In this document: one piece after another, positions 24,713-32,415 of the stretch
Position numbering within the stretch: position 1 is the first letter of the stretch
Layout: every line of letters starts with the position of its first letter
The notes under the pieces: generated by a model
Database searches by the model: none
What the model was told of the DNA's origin: nothing
What the model saw: only the letters and a program-made list of their open reading frames with translations
NCBI RefSeq assembly: GCF_905207935.1
Contig: NZ_CAJLNI010000004.1
Coordinates: 1-49,433, forward strand
Origin: an uncultured Haemophilus sp.
GTDB lineage: Bacteria > Pseudomonadota > Gammaproteobacteria > Enterobacterales > Pasteurellaceae
Direction of reading: 5' to 3'
Length of the DNA stretch: 49,433 nt
Translations under genes and position numbers: made by a program

Positions 24713-24729
24713 ATGCTTTTCTCTTAAAA

Positions 24730-24820
24730 GGTGAATAATTAGGGTGAACAATAATGTTCACCTATTCACCCTTAACTATATGAAATAAAAGGTTAAATTA
24801 GCAAGATGAACAGGTGAACC
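24730..24820. repeat. Right iteron cluster, GGTGAACA/TGTTCACC (candidate origin half)
   Basis: Copies at 24730 (GGTGAATA), 24743, 24755 (opposite strand), 24763 (TATTCACC, opposite strand), 24805 (GATGAACA) and 24813 (GGTGAACC) lie in the gap between primase and int. The same octamer is clustered at 11378-11479. Both orientations occur here, unlike the left cluster. Confidence 0.6.
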
Positions 24821-24852
24821 ATTTTTTGTAATATTTTTTACACGCCGCTAAT

Positions 24853-26073
24853 TCACACGCTTTCTTTTTCGCATTGCTCCACAAAATCACTCCATAATTG
24901 CATCACAGGGCGGCGGAGTTCTACATAATCGTAACGGTTATACGCCTGACTTGTTTTATTCCCAATGCTATGAGCAAGACAACTTTCAGCAATACGGAAA
25001 TCAACTTGCTGATCTTCTAAAAACGTTCTAGCTATCGATCTCAATCCGTGAGCATCTTGAATCCCTTTGTAACCTATTTTTCTCAAGGCGTTAGCTATTA
25101 GTTCTTTACTAGCTGATTGGTTAGGTTTGTGATAGTGAGAAAATACGAATTTGTCATCACCTGTTATAGGTTTCAATTCTTCTAAAATCTTAAGCATTAA
25201 AGATGAAAGCGGAACAATGTGAGGAAATTGCCCTTGTCTTGTTTTTTTCATTTTTTCGGCTGGGATAGTCCATAACTTTTTATCAAAATCAATTTCAGAC
25301 CATTCAACAGAAACCGCCTCAGCCGGACGAACCATAGAAAGTAATTGCCAGCGGAACAAAACTTTTGTTAGATGATCTCTACTTGAATTTTTAAAATCTC
25401 GCAATAGTTTCGGTAATTCTTCCGGTTTGATTGCTGGGTGATGTTTTTGAGACTCCTTATGGTAAGCATCAGATGCTTTCAAGCAAGAATTAAACGAAAT
25501 CAATCCTATTGTTACCGCATAATTTAAAATCTGATTAGCGAGGTTTAATAAACGGTGCAGCGTATCATTAAAACCTTTTTCATTTAATGGCCGAACAGTT
25601 TTAATCAATAAAGGGGAAGTAATCTGATCGATAGGGTAATTCCCAAGAGTAGGGAATAGATAGTTTTCTAATCTTGCCCAATTCTTTTCCATTGTCATAG
25701 GCTCAATTTCTTTACTTCTTTTTTCTTTCCAAAGTAAAGCGACTTTATAGAAAGTATTTTCGTTCTGACCACTTTTAATTAGTTCTTGTTCTTTTATGTA
25801 TTCTTGCGGATCGATGCTTTGAGCAAGTAGGGCGCGATATTCTTCACGTTTTTGACGAGCTTGCGCAAGTGTTATAGCTGGATAAGTTCCAATAGTAAAA
25901 GAAGTGCGTTTATTTGTTACTGGGTGATAATAATTAAAAATCCAAGCCTTAGCACCAGTAGGCTTAATGCGTAAAAAAAGACCGTTACCATCACTTAGAT
26001 TGTATTCTTTATCCTTTATTTTCGCTTTATCTACTTCGGTATTTGTGAGCGGTTTAGTAACACGAGGCATCAT
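24853..26073 (-). CDS. int: P4-type tyrosine integrase
   Basis: A 406-residue integrase with the DUF4102-type N-terminus (TNTEVDKAKIKDKEYNLSDG, GLFLRIKPTGAKAWIF), a SAM-like core-binding region, and a catalytic domain. Catalytic residues are Arg in LSMVRPAEAVSVEW, His-x-x-Arg in DAHGLRSIARTFLED, and the Tyr in KTSQAYNRYDY. Such integrases target tRNA 3' ends, and the gene ends the island next to tRNA-Val. TTGTTACTAA repeats surround its start region. H. influenzae Rd has an integrase-like gene beside pykA as I recall, so the locus may be a recurrent target. Confidence 0.93.
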   Translation of the reverse strand: MMPRVTKPLTNTEVDKAKIKDKEYNLSDGNGLFLRIKPTGAKAWIFNYYHPVTNKRTSFTIGTYPAITLAQARQKREEYRALLAQSIDPQEYIKEQELIKSGQNENTFYKVALLWKEKRSKEIEPMTMEKNWARLENYLFPTLGNYPIDQITSPLLIKTVRPLNEKGFNDTLHRLLNLANQILNYAVTIGLISFNSCLKASDAYHKESQKHHPAIKPEELPKLLRDFKNSSRDHLTKVLFRWQLLSMVRPAEAVSVEWSEIDFDKKLWTIPAEKMKKTRQGQFPHIVPLSSLMLKILEELKPITGDDKFVFSHYHKPNQSASKELIANALRKIGYKGIQDAHGLRSIARTFLEDQQVDFRIAESCLAHSIGNKTSQAYNRYDYVELRRPVMQLWSDFVEQCEKESV

Positions 26074-26116
26074 TTTTCCTTGGTTTTAGTAACAAGATTT
26101 TTCGAAGTTTATCACC

Positions 26117-26138
26117 TTGTTACTAAACTTGTTACTAA
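26117..26138. repeat. Right pair of integrase arm-like repeats (TTGTTACTAA x2)
   Basis: Two perfect copies 12 bp apart, matching the left pair at 11271-11292. Inverted near-copies lie at 26086-26095 (TTAGTAACAA) and 26054-26063 at the int start, so the int promoter region may also be an integrase-binding site. Confidence 0.65.
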
Positions 26139-26220
26139 AAAATGCGGTTAAAGACAATTAAATCTGATTAGTGGCGATAAGTAAAAGAGCTGAAAAGCCT
26201 TGAAAACACTAGGAAAAACA

Positions 26221-26247
26221 AAACCCCGCGAGTGGTTTCGCGGGGCT
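26221..26247. terminator. Terminator next to the tRNA-Val 3' end (island-borne)
   Basis: CCCCGCGA/TTCGCGGGG hairpin with a short loop; on the minus strand it is followed by TTTTGTTTTT. It lies just inside the island, 15 bp beyond the tRNA CCA, so it probably replaces the host terminator now at 11161-11191. Confidence 0.8.
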
Positions 26248-26261
26248 GTGTTTAGGGTAAA

Positions 26262-26284
26262 TGGTGCGACTAGCTGGACTCGAA
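26262..26284. repeat. Right attachment site inside tRNA-Val
   Basis: The tRNA 3' end from CCA to the T-loop, repeated with 20 of 23 identities at 11198-11219. Confidence 0.65.
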
Positions 26285-26338
26285 CCAGTGACCCCCACCA
26301 TGTCAAGGTGGTGCTCTAACCAACTGAGCTATAGTCGC
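26262..26338 (-). tRNA. tRNA-Val (anticodon GAC)
   Basis: A 77-nt cloverleaf on the minus strand: acceptor GCGACTA/TAGTCGC, D-loop AGCTCAGTTGGTTAGAGC, anticodon stem CCACC/GGTGG with loop TTGACAT (anticodon GAC), variable loop, T-loop TTCGAGT, and an encoded CCA. It closely resembles E. coli tRNA-Val(GAC). The outermost T-stem pair appears to be A-C. Its 3' end serves as the island attachment site. Confidence 0.93.
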
Positions 26339-26354
26339 GTAAAATATGTGGCAG

Positions 26355-26383
26355 ATGATAAACAGTTTTAATGATGAAAACAA
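26355..26383 (-). promoter_or_regulatory. tRNA-Val promoter
   Basis: On the minus strand: -35 TTGTTT (26383-26378), 17-bp spacer, -10 TATCAT (26360-26355), about 17 bp upstream of the tRNA 5' end. Confidence 0.5.
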
Positions 26384-26458
26384 GGGGATTTGTTTTAAGT
26401 TAAATTTAGCTGCTAAAAAAATAACCAAAATTTGTTGCAAAAACTCTCAGTGCTTGTT

Positions 26459-26487
26459 TTGATTTTGTGGTGGTTTAAGCGTATAAT
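26459..26487 (+). promoter_or_regulatory. Promoter of pyk
   Basis: -35 TTGATT (26459-26464), 17-bp spacer, consensus -10 TATAAT (26482-26487), giving a leader of about 70 nt. It diverges from the tRNA promoter. Confidence 0.75.
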
Positions 26488-26564
26488 GCGCGACGGTTTT
26501 TATCTCGGATGAGCCGAAATTAAAAAAGCTTTTTTAAATTGTAACCATTTGTGGAGTTTAGATA

Positions 26565-28001
26565 ATGTCTAGAAAATTAAGAAGAACTAAGATTGTATGT
26601 ACAATGGGTCCTGCAACAGACCGCGATAACAATCTTGAAAAAATTATCGCAGCAGGCGCTAATGTTGTACGTATGAACTTTTCTCACGGTACACCAGATG
26701 ATCATATTGAGCGTGCTGAGCGTGTTCGTTCGATCGCGAAAAAATTAGGTAAAACCGTGGCAATTTTAGGTGACTTACAAGGTCCTAAAATTCGTGTTTC
26801 TACTTTTAAAGACGGCAAAATTTTCTTAAATGTTGGCGATAAATTTATTCTTGATGCGGAATTACCAAAAGGTGAGGGTAATCAAGAAGCTGTTGGTTTA
26901 GACTATAAAACTCTTCCACAAGATGTTGTTCCTGGCGATATTCTTTTATTAGATGACGGTCGTGTTCAATTAAAAGTCCTTTCTACTGATGGTGCAAAAG
27001 TATTCACTGAAGTGACTGTTGGTGGTCCATTATCAAACAATAAAGGGATCAATAAATTAGGCGGTGGTTTATCTGCAGACGCATTAACTGAAAAAGATAA
27101 AGCAGATATCATCACAGCTGCACGTATCGGTGTAGATTACTTAGCGGTATCTTTCCCTCGTTCAAGTGCAGATTTAAACTATGCGCGTGAATTAGCAAAA
27201 CAAGCAGGTTTAGACGCGAAAATCGTTGCTAAAGTTGAACGTGCTGAAACCGTTGTTGATGAAGCAGCAATGGATGATATTATTCTTGCTTCTGATGTAA
27301 TCATGGTGGCTCGTGGTGACTTAGGTGTTGAAATCGGTGACCCAGAATTAGTTGGCGTACAGAAAAAATTAATTCGTCGTTCACGTCAATTAAACCGTGC
27401 AGTTATTACTGCAACTCAAATGATGGAGTCAATGATCAGCAACCCAATGCCAACTCGTGCAGAAGTGATGGACGTGGCAAATGCGGTATTAGATGGTACT
27501 GACGCGGTAATGCTTTCAGCAGAAACTGCAGCAGGTCAATATCCAGCTGAAACTGTGGCGACAATGGCTCGCGTATGTTTAGGTGCAGAAAAAATGCCAA
27601 GCATCAATATTTCTAAACACCGTTTAGATCGTGAATTCAGAGATATTGAAGAATCTGTAGCGATGTCTGCAATGTACGCAGCAAACCACTTAAGCGGTAT
27701 TGCAGCAATTATTACATTAAGCCACTCTGGTCGTACACCATTATTAATGTCACGTATCAGTTCAGGTTTACCAATCTTTGCACTTTCTCGTGTTCAAGAA
27801 ACATTAAACCGTTGTGCATTATACCGTGGTGTGACACCAGTTCATTTTGATGGTGAATCTCGTACTTCTGCAGGTGCGAAAGCAGCGATTAACCTATTAA
27901 AAGAAAAAGGTTATTTGGTTTCTGGTGATATTGTATTATTAACTCAAGGTGATGAATCAGTAGGCGCAACTAATGTTTGCCGTACCTTAATCGTTGAGTA
28001 A
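26565..28001 (+). CDS. pykA: Pyruvate kinase
   Basis: A 478-residue pyruvate kinase, the length of the Pasteurellaceae and E. coli PykA type. It starts MSRKLRRTKIVCTMGPATD; the active-site region has VRMNFSHGTPDDH, the barrel motif VMVARGDLGVEIG, and the signature ITATQMMESMISNPMPTRAE. It converts phosphoenolpyruvate and ADP to pyruvate and ATP. GGAG precedes the ATG. The order pyk-dnaB-alr-pgi is as in H. influenzae (from memory). Codon use is typical of a highly expressed gene. Confidence 0.97.
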   Translation: MSRKLRRTKIVCTMGPATDRDNNLEKIIAAGANVVRMNFSHGTPDDHIERAERVRSIAKKLGKTVAILGDLQGPKIRVSTFKDGKIFLNVGDKFILDAELPKGEGNQEAVGLDYKTLPQDVVPGDILLLDDGRVQLKVLSTDGAKVFTEVTVGGPLSNNKGINKLGGGLSADALTEKDKADIITAARIGVDYLAVSFPRSSADLNYARELAKQAGLDAKIVAKVERAETVVDEAAMDDIILASDVIMVARGDLGVEIGDPELVGVQKKLIRRSRQLNRAVITATQMMESMISNPMPTRAEVMDVANAVLDGTDAVMLSAETAAGQYPAETVATMARVCLGAEKMPSINISKHRLDREFRDIEESVAMSAMYAANHLSGIAAIITLSHSGRTPLLMSRISSGLPIFALSRVQETLNRCALYRGVTPVHFDGESRTSAGAKAAINLLKEKGYLVSGDIVLLTQGDESVGATNVCRTLIVE

Positions 28002-28023
28002 TCAATATTTCTTATAAAAAGAG

Positions 28024-28048
28024 CGGTGGATTTTTCCACCGTTTTTTT
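28024..28048 (+). terminator. Terminator after pyk
   Basis: CGGTGGA/TCCACCG stem with a T-rich loop, followed by seven T, 22 bp after the stop. Confidence 0.88.
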
Positions 28049-28148
28049 ATATCTAAAATATTGAAAATATTGACCGCACTTTTTTCTTAAAACCACCTCG
28101 TATTTGCGGTATCATAAGCACAGTTTTTTAGTTTAAATTGAAATCCTT

Positions 28149-29555
28149 ATGGCATCACAACGACAAATCCAATCTCCAGATCAGAAAACTGAACAAGTTA
28201 GCATCCCGCCTCACTCCACTGAAGCCGAACAAGCAGTACTTGGTGGCATTATGTTGAGTAATCAGCATTGGGATGGTATTGCAGAAAGAGTGATCGCTGA
28301 GGATTTTTATACTTTTGCGCATAAAGCAATCTTCCAAACCATGGAAGAATTAATGCGTAATCAAACGCCGATTGATTTAATCACCCTTGATCAAGCCCTT
28401 AAAGCGAAAGGTATTAGCGATTCTGTAGGCGGTTTTGCTTATCTCGCTGATCTTTCTAATAACACCCCAAATGCCATTAATATTTTGGCTTATGCTGAAA
28501 TCGTGCGTGAAAAAGCGATTTTGCGTGAGCTTATTGCTGTGGGAAATCGTATCGCAGAAAATAGCTATTCTCCGAAAGGCAAAGACATCAAAATGGTGTT
28601 GGATGAAGCTGAAAGAGAAGTGTTTGCTATTGCTGAAAAACGCAGTTCTTCAACAGAAGGACCACAAAATGTGATCAGCGTGTTGGAAAGTACTATTGCT
28701 CGAATTGATACCTTAAGTAAGCTTGAAAATCATAGCGGTGTGACAGGGGTCACAACAGGCTTTATTGACTTAGATAAGAAAACAGCAGGGTTACAACCTT
28801 CGGATCTCATCATTGTTGCGGCACGTCCTTCTATGGGTAAAACCACGTTTGCGATGAACCTTTGTGAAAATGCCGCCATGGCAAGTGATAAGCCTGTGTT
28901 GGTATTCAGTTTAGAGATGCCTGCGGAACAAATCATGATGCGTATGATTGCCTCTCTTGCTCGCGTGGATCAAACCAAAATTCGTACAGGCCAAAACTTG
29001 GATGAAACGGAGTGGAGCAAAATTGCCAGCGTGTTTGGGATGTTTAAGCAAAAAAACAATCTTTATATTGATGATTCATCTGGCTTAACTCCAACAGAAT
29101 TGCGTTCGCGCGCGCGTCGTGTGTATCGCGAAAATGGGGGCTTGAGCATGATTATGGTGGATTACCTTCAATTAATGCGCGCACCTGCATTTTCAGATAA
29201 CCGTACCTTAGAAATCGCGGAGATTTCCCGTTCGTTAAAAGCATTAGCGAAAGAATTAGAAGTCCCAGTCATTGCACTGTCCCAGCTTAACCGTACTTTG
29301 GAACAACGTGCGGATAAACGTCCGGTAAACTCAGACTTGCGTGAATCAGGTTCCATTGAGCAGGATGCTGACTTGATTATGTTTATTTATCGTGACGAAG
29401 TGTATAACGATAATTCTGAAGATAAAGGGGTTGCTGAAATCATTATTGGTAAACAACGTAACGGTCCGATTGGTCGTGTACGTTTAGCATTTAACGGTCA
29501 ATTCTCACGCTTTGATAACCTTGCCGAACAGCGTGAATACAGAGATGATTATTAG
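28149..29555 (+). CDS. dnaB: Replicative DNA helicase DnaB
   Basis: A 468-residue hexameric 5'-3' helicase. The N-terminal domain (PPHSTEAEQAVLGGIMLSN) that binds DnaG is intact, followed by the RecA-like core with Walker A ARPSMGKTTFA, Walker B MIMVDYLQLM, and the EQDADLIMFIYRDE motif. No intein is present. It unwinds DNA at the fork and loads primase. It lies 23 bp upstream of alr, so both are probably on one transcript. Confidence 0.97.
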   Translation: MASQRQIQSPDQKTEQVSIPPHSTEAEQAVLGGIMLSNQHWDGIAERVIAEDFYTFAHKAIFQTMEELMRNQTPIDLITLDQALKAKGISDSVGGFAYLADLSNNTPNAINILAYAEIVREKAILRELIAVGNRIAENSYSPKGKDIKMVLDEAEREVFAIAEKRSSSTEGPQNVISVLESTIARIDTLSKLENHSGVTGVTTGFIDLDKKTAGLQPSDLIIVAARPSMGKTTFAMNLCENAAMASDKPVLVFSLEMPAEQIMMRMIASLARVDQTKIRTGQNLDETEWSKIASVFGMFKQKNNLYIDDSSGLTPTELRSRARRVYRENGGLSMIMVDYLQLMRAPAFSDNRTLEIAEISRSLKALAKELEVPVIALSQLNRTLEQRADKRPVNSDLRESGSIEQDADLIMFIYRDEVYNDNSEDKGVAEIIIGKQRNGPIGRVRLAFNGQFSRFDNLAEQREYRDDY

Positions 29556-29578
29556 GCAAGAGATAACGGATTAGAAAA

Positions 29579-30661
29579 ATGAACGTAAAACCGGCAACAG
29601 CGAAAATCAGTTCGCTTGCCTTAAAACATAATTTACAAGTTATTAAAGAAAAAGCACCCCACAGCAAGATTATTGCCGTCGTGAAAGCAAATGCGTATGG
29701 CCACGGTGTGGTATTTGTCTCATCTGCTTTAGAAAGCATGGTGGATTGCTTTGCTGTGGCACGCTTAGAAGAGGCGTTATCTTTACGCTCTAACGGTATT
29801 ATTAAACCGATCTTATTGCTAGAAGGCTTTTTTGATGAAAAAGATCTGCCTATTATTGCAGTAAATAATATTGAGACGGTGGTACATAACCGCGAACAGC
29901 TTGAAGCATTAAAACGAGCCGTAGTACCAAGTCCAATTAAAGTCTGGTTAAAAATTGATACCGGTATGCACCGTTTGGGTGTGTCGCTTGATGAAGTGGA
30001 TTATTTTTATCAAGAGCTGAAAAAACTTCCTCAAATTCAACCGCACTTAGGTTTTGTGAGTCATTTTAGCCGTGCTGATGAGTTAGATTCCAATTACACT
30101 CAAGTTCAGCTCGATCGTTTCCTTCAAGCTACAAAAAATAAAGAGGGAGAGCGAACCATTGCCGCATCAGGTGGGATTCTATTCTGGCCAGAAGCGCATT
30201 TAGATTGTATTCGCCCAGGGATTATTATGTACGGCATTTCACCAACAGATACTGTCGGCGCTGAATTTGGTTTAATCCCCGTGATGAATTTAACGTCATC
30301 TTTGCTTTCTGTACGTGAACATAAAAAAGGGGAGCCTGTTGGCTATGGCGGTATTTGGACGAGTCCGAAAGATACTAAAATTGGCGTGGTTGCCATTGGG
30401 TATGGTGATGGATATCCGCGTGATGTGCCAGAAGGTACGCCAGTTTATCTAAATGGTCGTATTGTTCCTATTGTTGGTCGTGTCTCAATGGATATGCTAA
30501 CGGTAGATTTAGGCGAAGATAGCCAAGATAAAGTGGGTGACGAAGTGATTTTATGGGGTAAGGAATTACCAATTGAAACGGTAGCTAAATACAGTGGTAT
30601 TTTAAGCTATGAATTGATTACAAAATTGACCCCTCGTGTTATAACAGAATATGTCGATTAA
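29579..30661 (+). CDS. alr: Alanine racemase
   Basis: A 360-residue PLP enzyme of fold type III. The PLP lysine lies in IIAVVKANAYGHG (about residue 35), the catalytic tyrosine in PVGYGGIW (about residue 255), and the C-terminal beta domain ends YELITKLTPRV. It converts L- to D-alanine for peptidoglycan. It follows dnaB by 23 bp; a coupled dnaB-alr order is common in gamma-proteobacteria. Confidence 0.97.
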   Translation: MNVKPATAKISSLALKHNLQVIKEKAPHSKIIAVVKANAYGHGVVFVSSALESMVDCFAVARLEEALSLRSNGIIKPILLLEGFFDEKDLPIIAVNNIETVVHNREQLEALKRAVVPSPIKVWLKIDTGMHRLGVSLDEVDYFYQELKKLPQIQPHLGFVSHFSRADELDSNYTQVQLDRFLQATKNKEGERTIAASGGILFWPEAHLDCIRPGIIMYGISPTDTVGAEFGLIPVMNLTSSLLSVREHKKGEPVGYGGIWTSPKDTKIGVVAIGYGDGYPRDVPEGTPVYLNGRIVPIVGRVSMDMLTVDLGEDSQDKVGDEVILWGKELPIETVAKYSGILSYELITKLTPRVITEYVD

Positions 30662-30717
30662 TTGTTTTTGCAAGAAAGCAAAAATGTAAAGAATTCAATT
30701 TTTAAAAGGAAATATTC

Positions 30718-32367
30718 ATGAAAAACATCAATCCAACCAATACACAAGCTTGGAAAGTACTTGAAGCTCACCAATCTCAACTGGCTCATACAACGATTGC
30801 AGATTTGTTTAAGCAAGAAGAAAATCGTTTTAACGATTATTCTTTAACTTTTGAAAATCAAATCTTAGTGGATTTTTCAAAAAATAAAATTAACCAAGAA
30901 ACTCTTAAATTGCTTCGTCAATTAGCCAAAGAATCTGCATTAGATGAAGCGATTAATGCTATGTTTACAGGCGAGAAAATTAATCGTACAGAAAATCGTG
31001 CCGTATTACATACCGCACTTCGTAACCGTTCAAATACACCTGTATATGTAGATGGCAAAGATGTGATGCCAGAAGTGAATGCGGTATTAGCGAAAATGAG
31101 TGCGTTCTGTGATCGTGTGATTTCAGGTGAATGGAAAGGTTATACCGGAAAAGCAATTACTGATGTGGTGAATATCGGTATCGGTGGTTCGGACTTGGGC
31201 CCTTACATGGTGACCGAAGCGCTTCGCCCTTATAAAAATCACTTGAATATGCACTTCGTTTCAAATGTGGACGGTACACATATTGCGGAAACGTTGAAAA
31301 AAGTTAATCCTGAAACTACACTTTTCTTAGTCGCATCTAAAACCTTTACCACACAAGAAACCATGACCAATGCGAACTCTGCACGCGATTGGTTATTGGC
31401 GGCAGCGAAAGATAACAGCGCGGTGGCAAAACACTTTGCCGCACTTTCGACCAATGGTAAAGCGGTAGCAGAATTTGGTATTGATACAAATAATATGTTT
31501 GAATTCTGGGATTGGGTTGGTGGCCGTTATTCTTTATGGTCTGCAATCGGTCTTTCAATCGCACTTTCAATCGGTTTTGACAATTTTGATGCGTTATTAA
31601 GTGGTGCGCATGAAATGGATAAACATTTCCGTACTGCGCCATTAGAAGAAAATATTCCTGCAACATTAGCATTGGTAGGCTTATGGAATACCAATTTCCT
31701 CGGTGCACAAACTGAGGCAATTTTACCTTATGACCAATATTTACACCGTTTTGCGGCGTATTTCCAACAAGGCAATATGGAATCAAATGGTAAATATGTC
31801 GATCGTAATGGCAATGTTATCCGTGATTATCAAACAGGCCCAATTATTTGGGGGGAACCGGGTACAAACGGTCAACATGCGTTCTACCAATTGATTCACC
31901 AAGGTACGATGTTAATCCCTTGTGACTTTATCGCACCGGCACAAAGCCATAATCCATTAGGTGATCATCACAGCAAATTGTTATCAAACTTCTTTGCACA
32001 GACTGAAGCACTTGCTTTCGGTAAAACCAAAGAAGAAGTCGAAGCAGAGTTTGTGAAAGCCGGTAAATCGTTGGATGAGGTAAAAGACATTGTGCCATTT
32101 AAAGTCTTTACCGGTAACAAACCAACCAACTCTATTTTAGTGCAAAAAATAACACCATTTGTTCTGGGTGCATTAATTGCGATGTATGAACACAAAATTT
32201 TTACACAAGGTGTGATTTTCAATATCTTTAGTTTCGACCAATGGGGCGTGGAATTAGGTAAACAATTGGCTAACCGAATTCTTCCTGAATTGGCAGACAA
32301 AGAGAACGTTTCAAGCCATGATAGCTCAACCAATGGATTGATTAACCAATTCAAAGCATGGCGCTAA
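30718..32367 (+). CDS. pgi: Glucose-6-phosphate isomerase
   Basis: A 549-residue enzyme matching the long bacterial Pgi type. It shows the sugar-phosphate site VVNIGIGGSDLGP, the signature FEFWDWVGGRYSLWSAIGLS, and the C-terminal signature (FSFDQWGVELGKQLA) with the catalytic lysine following. It interconverts glucose-6-phosphate and fructose-6-phosphate, which links to scrB and scrK further on. AAAAGGA precedes the ATG. Confidence 0.97.
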   Translation: MKNINPTNTQAWKVLEAHQSQLAHTTIADLFKQEENRFNDYSLTFENQILVDFSKNKINQETLKLLRQLAKESALDEAINAMFTGEKINRTENRAVLHTALRNRSNTPVYVDGKDVMPEVNAVLAKMSAFCDRVISGEWKGYTGKAITDVVNIGIGGSDLGPYMVTEALRPYKNHLNMHFVSNVDGTHIAETLKKVNPETTLFLVASKTFTTQETMTNANSARDWLLAAAKDNSAVAKHFAALSTNGKAVAEFGIDTNNMFEFWDWVGGRYSLWSAIGLSIALSIGFDNFDALLSGAHEMDKHFRTAPLEENIPATLALVGLWNTNFLGAQTEAILPYDQYLHRFAAYFQQGNMESNGKYVDRNGNVIRDYQTGPIIWGEPGTNGQHAFYQLIHQGTMLIPCDFIAPAQSHNPLGDHHSKLLSNFFAQTEALAFGKTKEEVEAEFVKAGKSLDEVKDIVPFKVFTGNKPTNSILVQKITPFVLGALIAMYEHKIFTQGVIFNIFSFDQWGVELGKQLANRILPELADKENVSSHDSSTNGLINQFKAWR

Positions 32368-32375
32368 TATAAAGT

Positions 32376-32408
32376 AAAAAGTGCGGTTAAAATTGACCGC
32401 ACTTTTTT
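32376..32408. terminator. Inverted USS dyad terminator between pgi and the sugar efflux gene
   Basis: AAAAAGTGCGGT and its inverted copy, separated by 8 nt and followed by T-runs: two uptake signal sequences forming a bidirectional terminator between convergent genes. Confidence 0.85.
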
Positions 32409-32415
32409 ATTTTCA

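Larger units (their letters stand above)
11198..26284. mobile_element. Capsid-forming phage-inducible chromosomal island (cf-PICI) in tRNA-Val(GAC)
   Basis: About 15 kb bounded by degenerate direct repeats of the tRNA 3' end. From left to right it holds: an origin-like iteron cluster, capsid, protease, portal, head closure, connector, HNH, terS, terL, accessory genes, alpA, Icd-like gene, small genes, primase, a second iteron cluster, and integrase on the opposite strand. No tail, tape-measure, lysis or CI-repressor gene is found. Family knowledge: cf-PICIs make their own small capsids and packaging machinery and take tails from a helper phage. The primase and one small gene are frameshifted, so current activity is uncertain. 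Three or more USS-like sequences inside suggest long residence in Pasteurellaceae. Confidence 0.85.

Noticed and set aside
11198..26284. Complete or simply degraded tailed prophage
   Set aside because: All head and packaging genes are intact and compact while tail, lysis and repressor genes are cleanly absent, which fits a satellite better than random decay.
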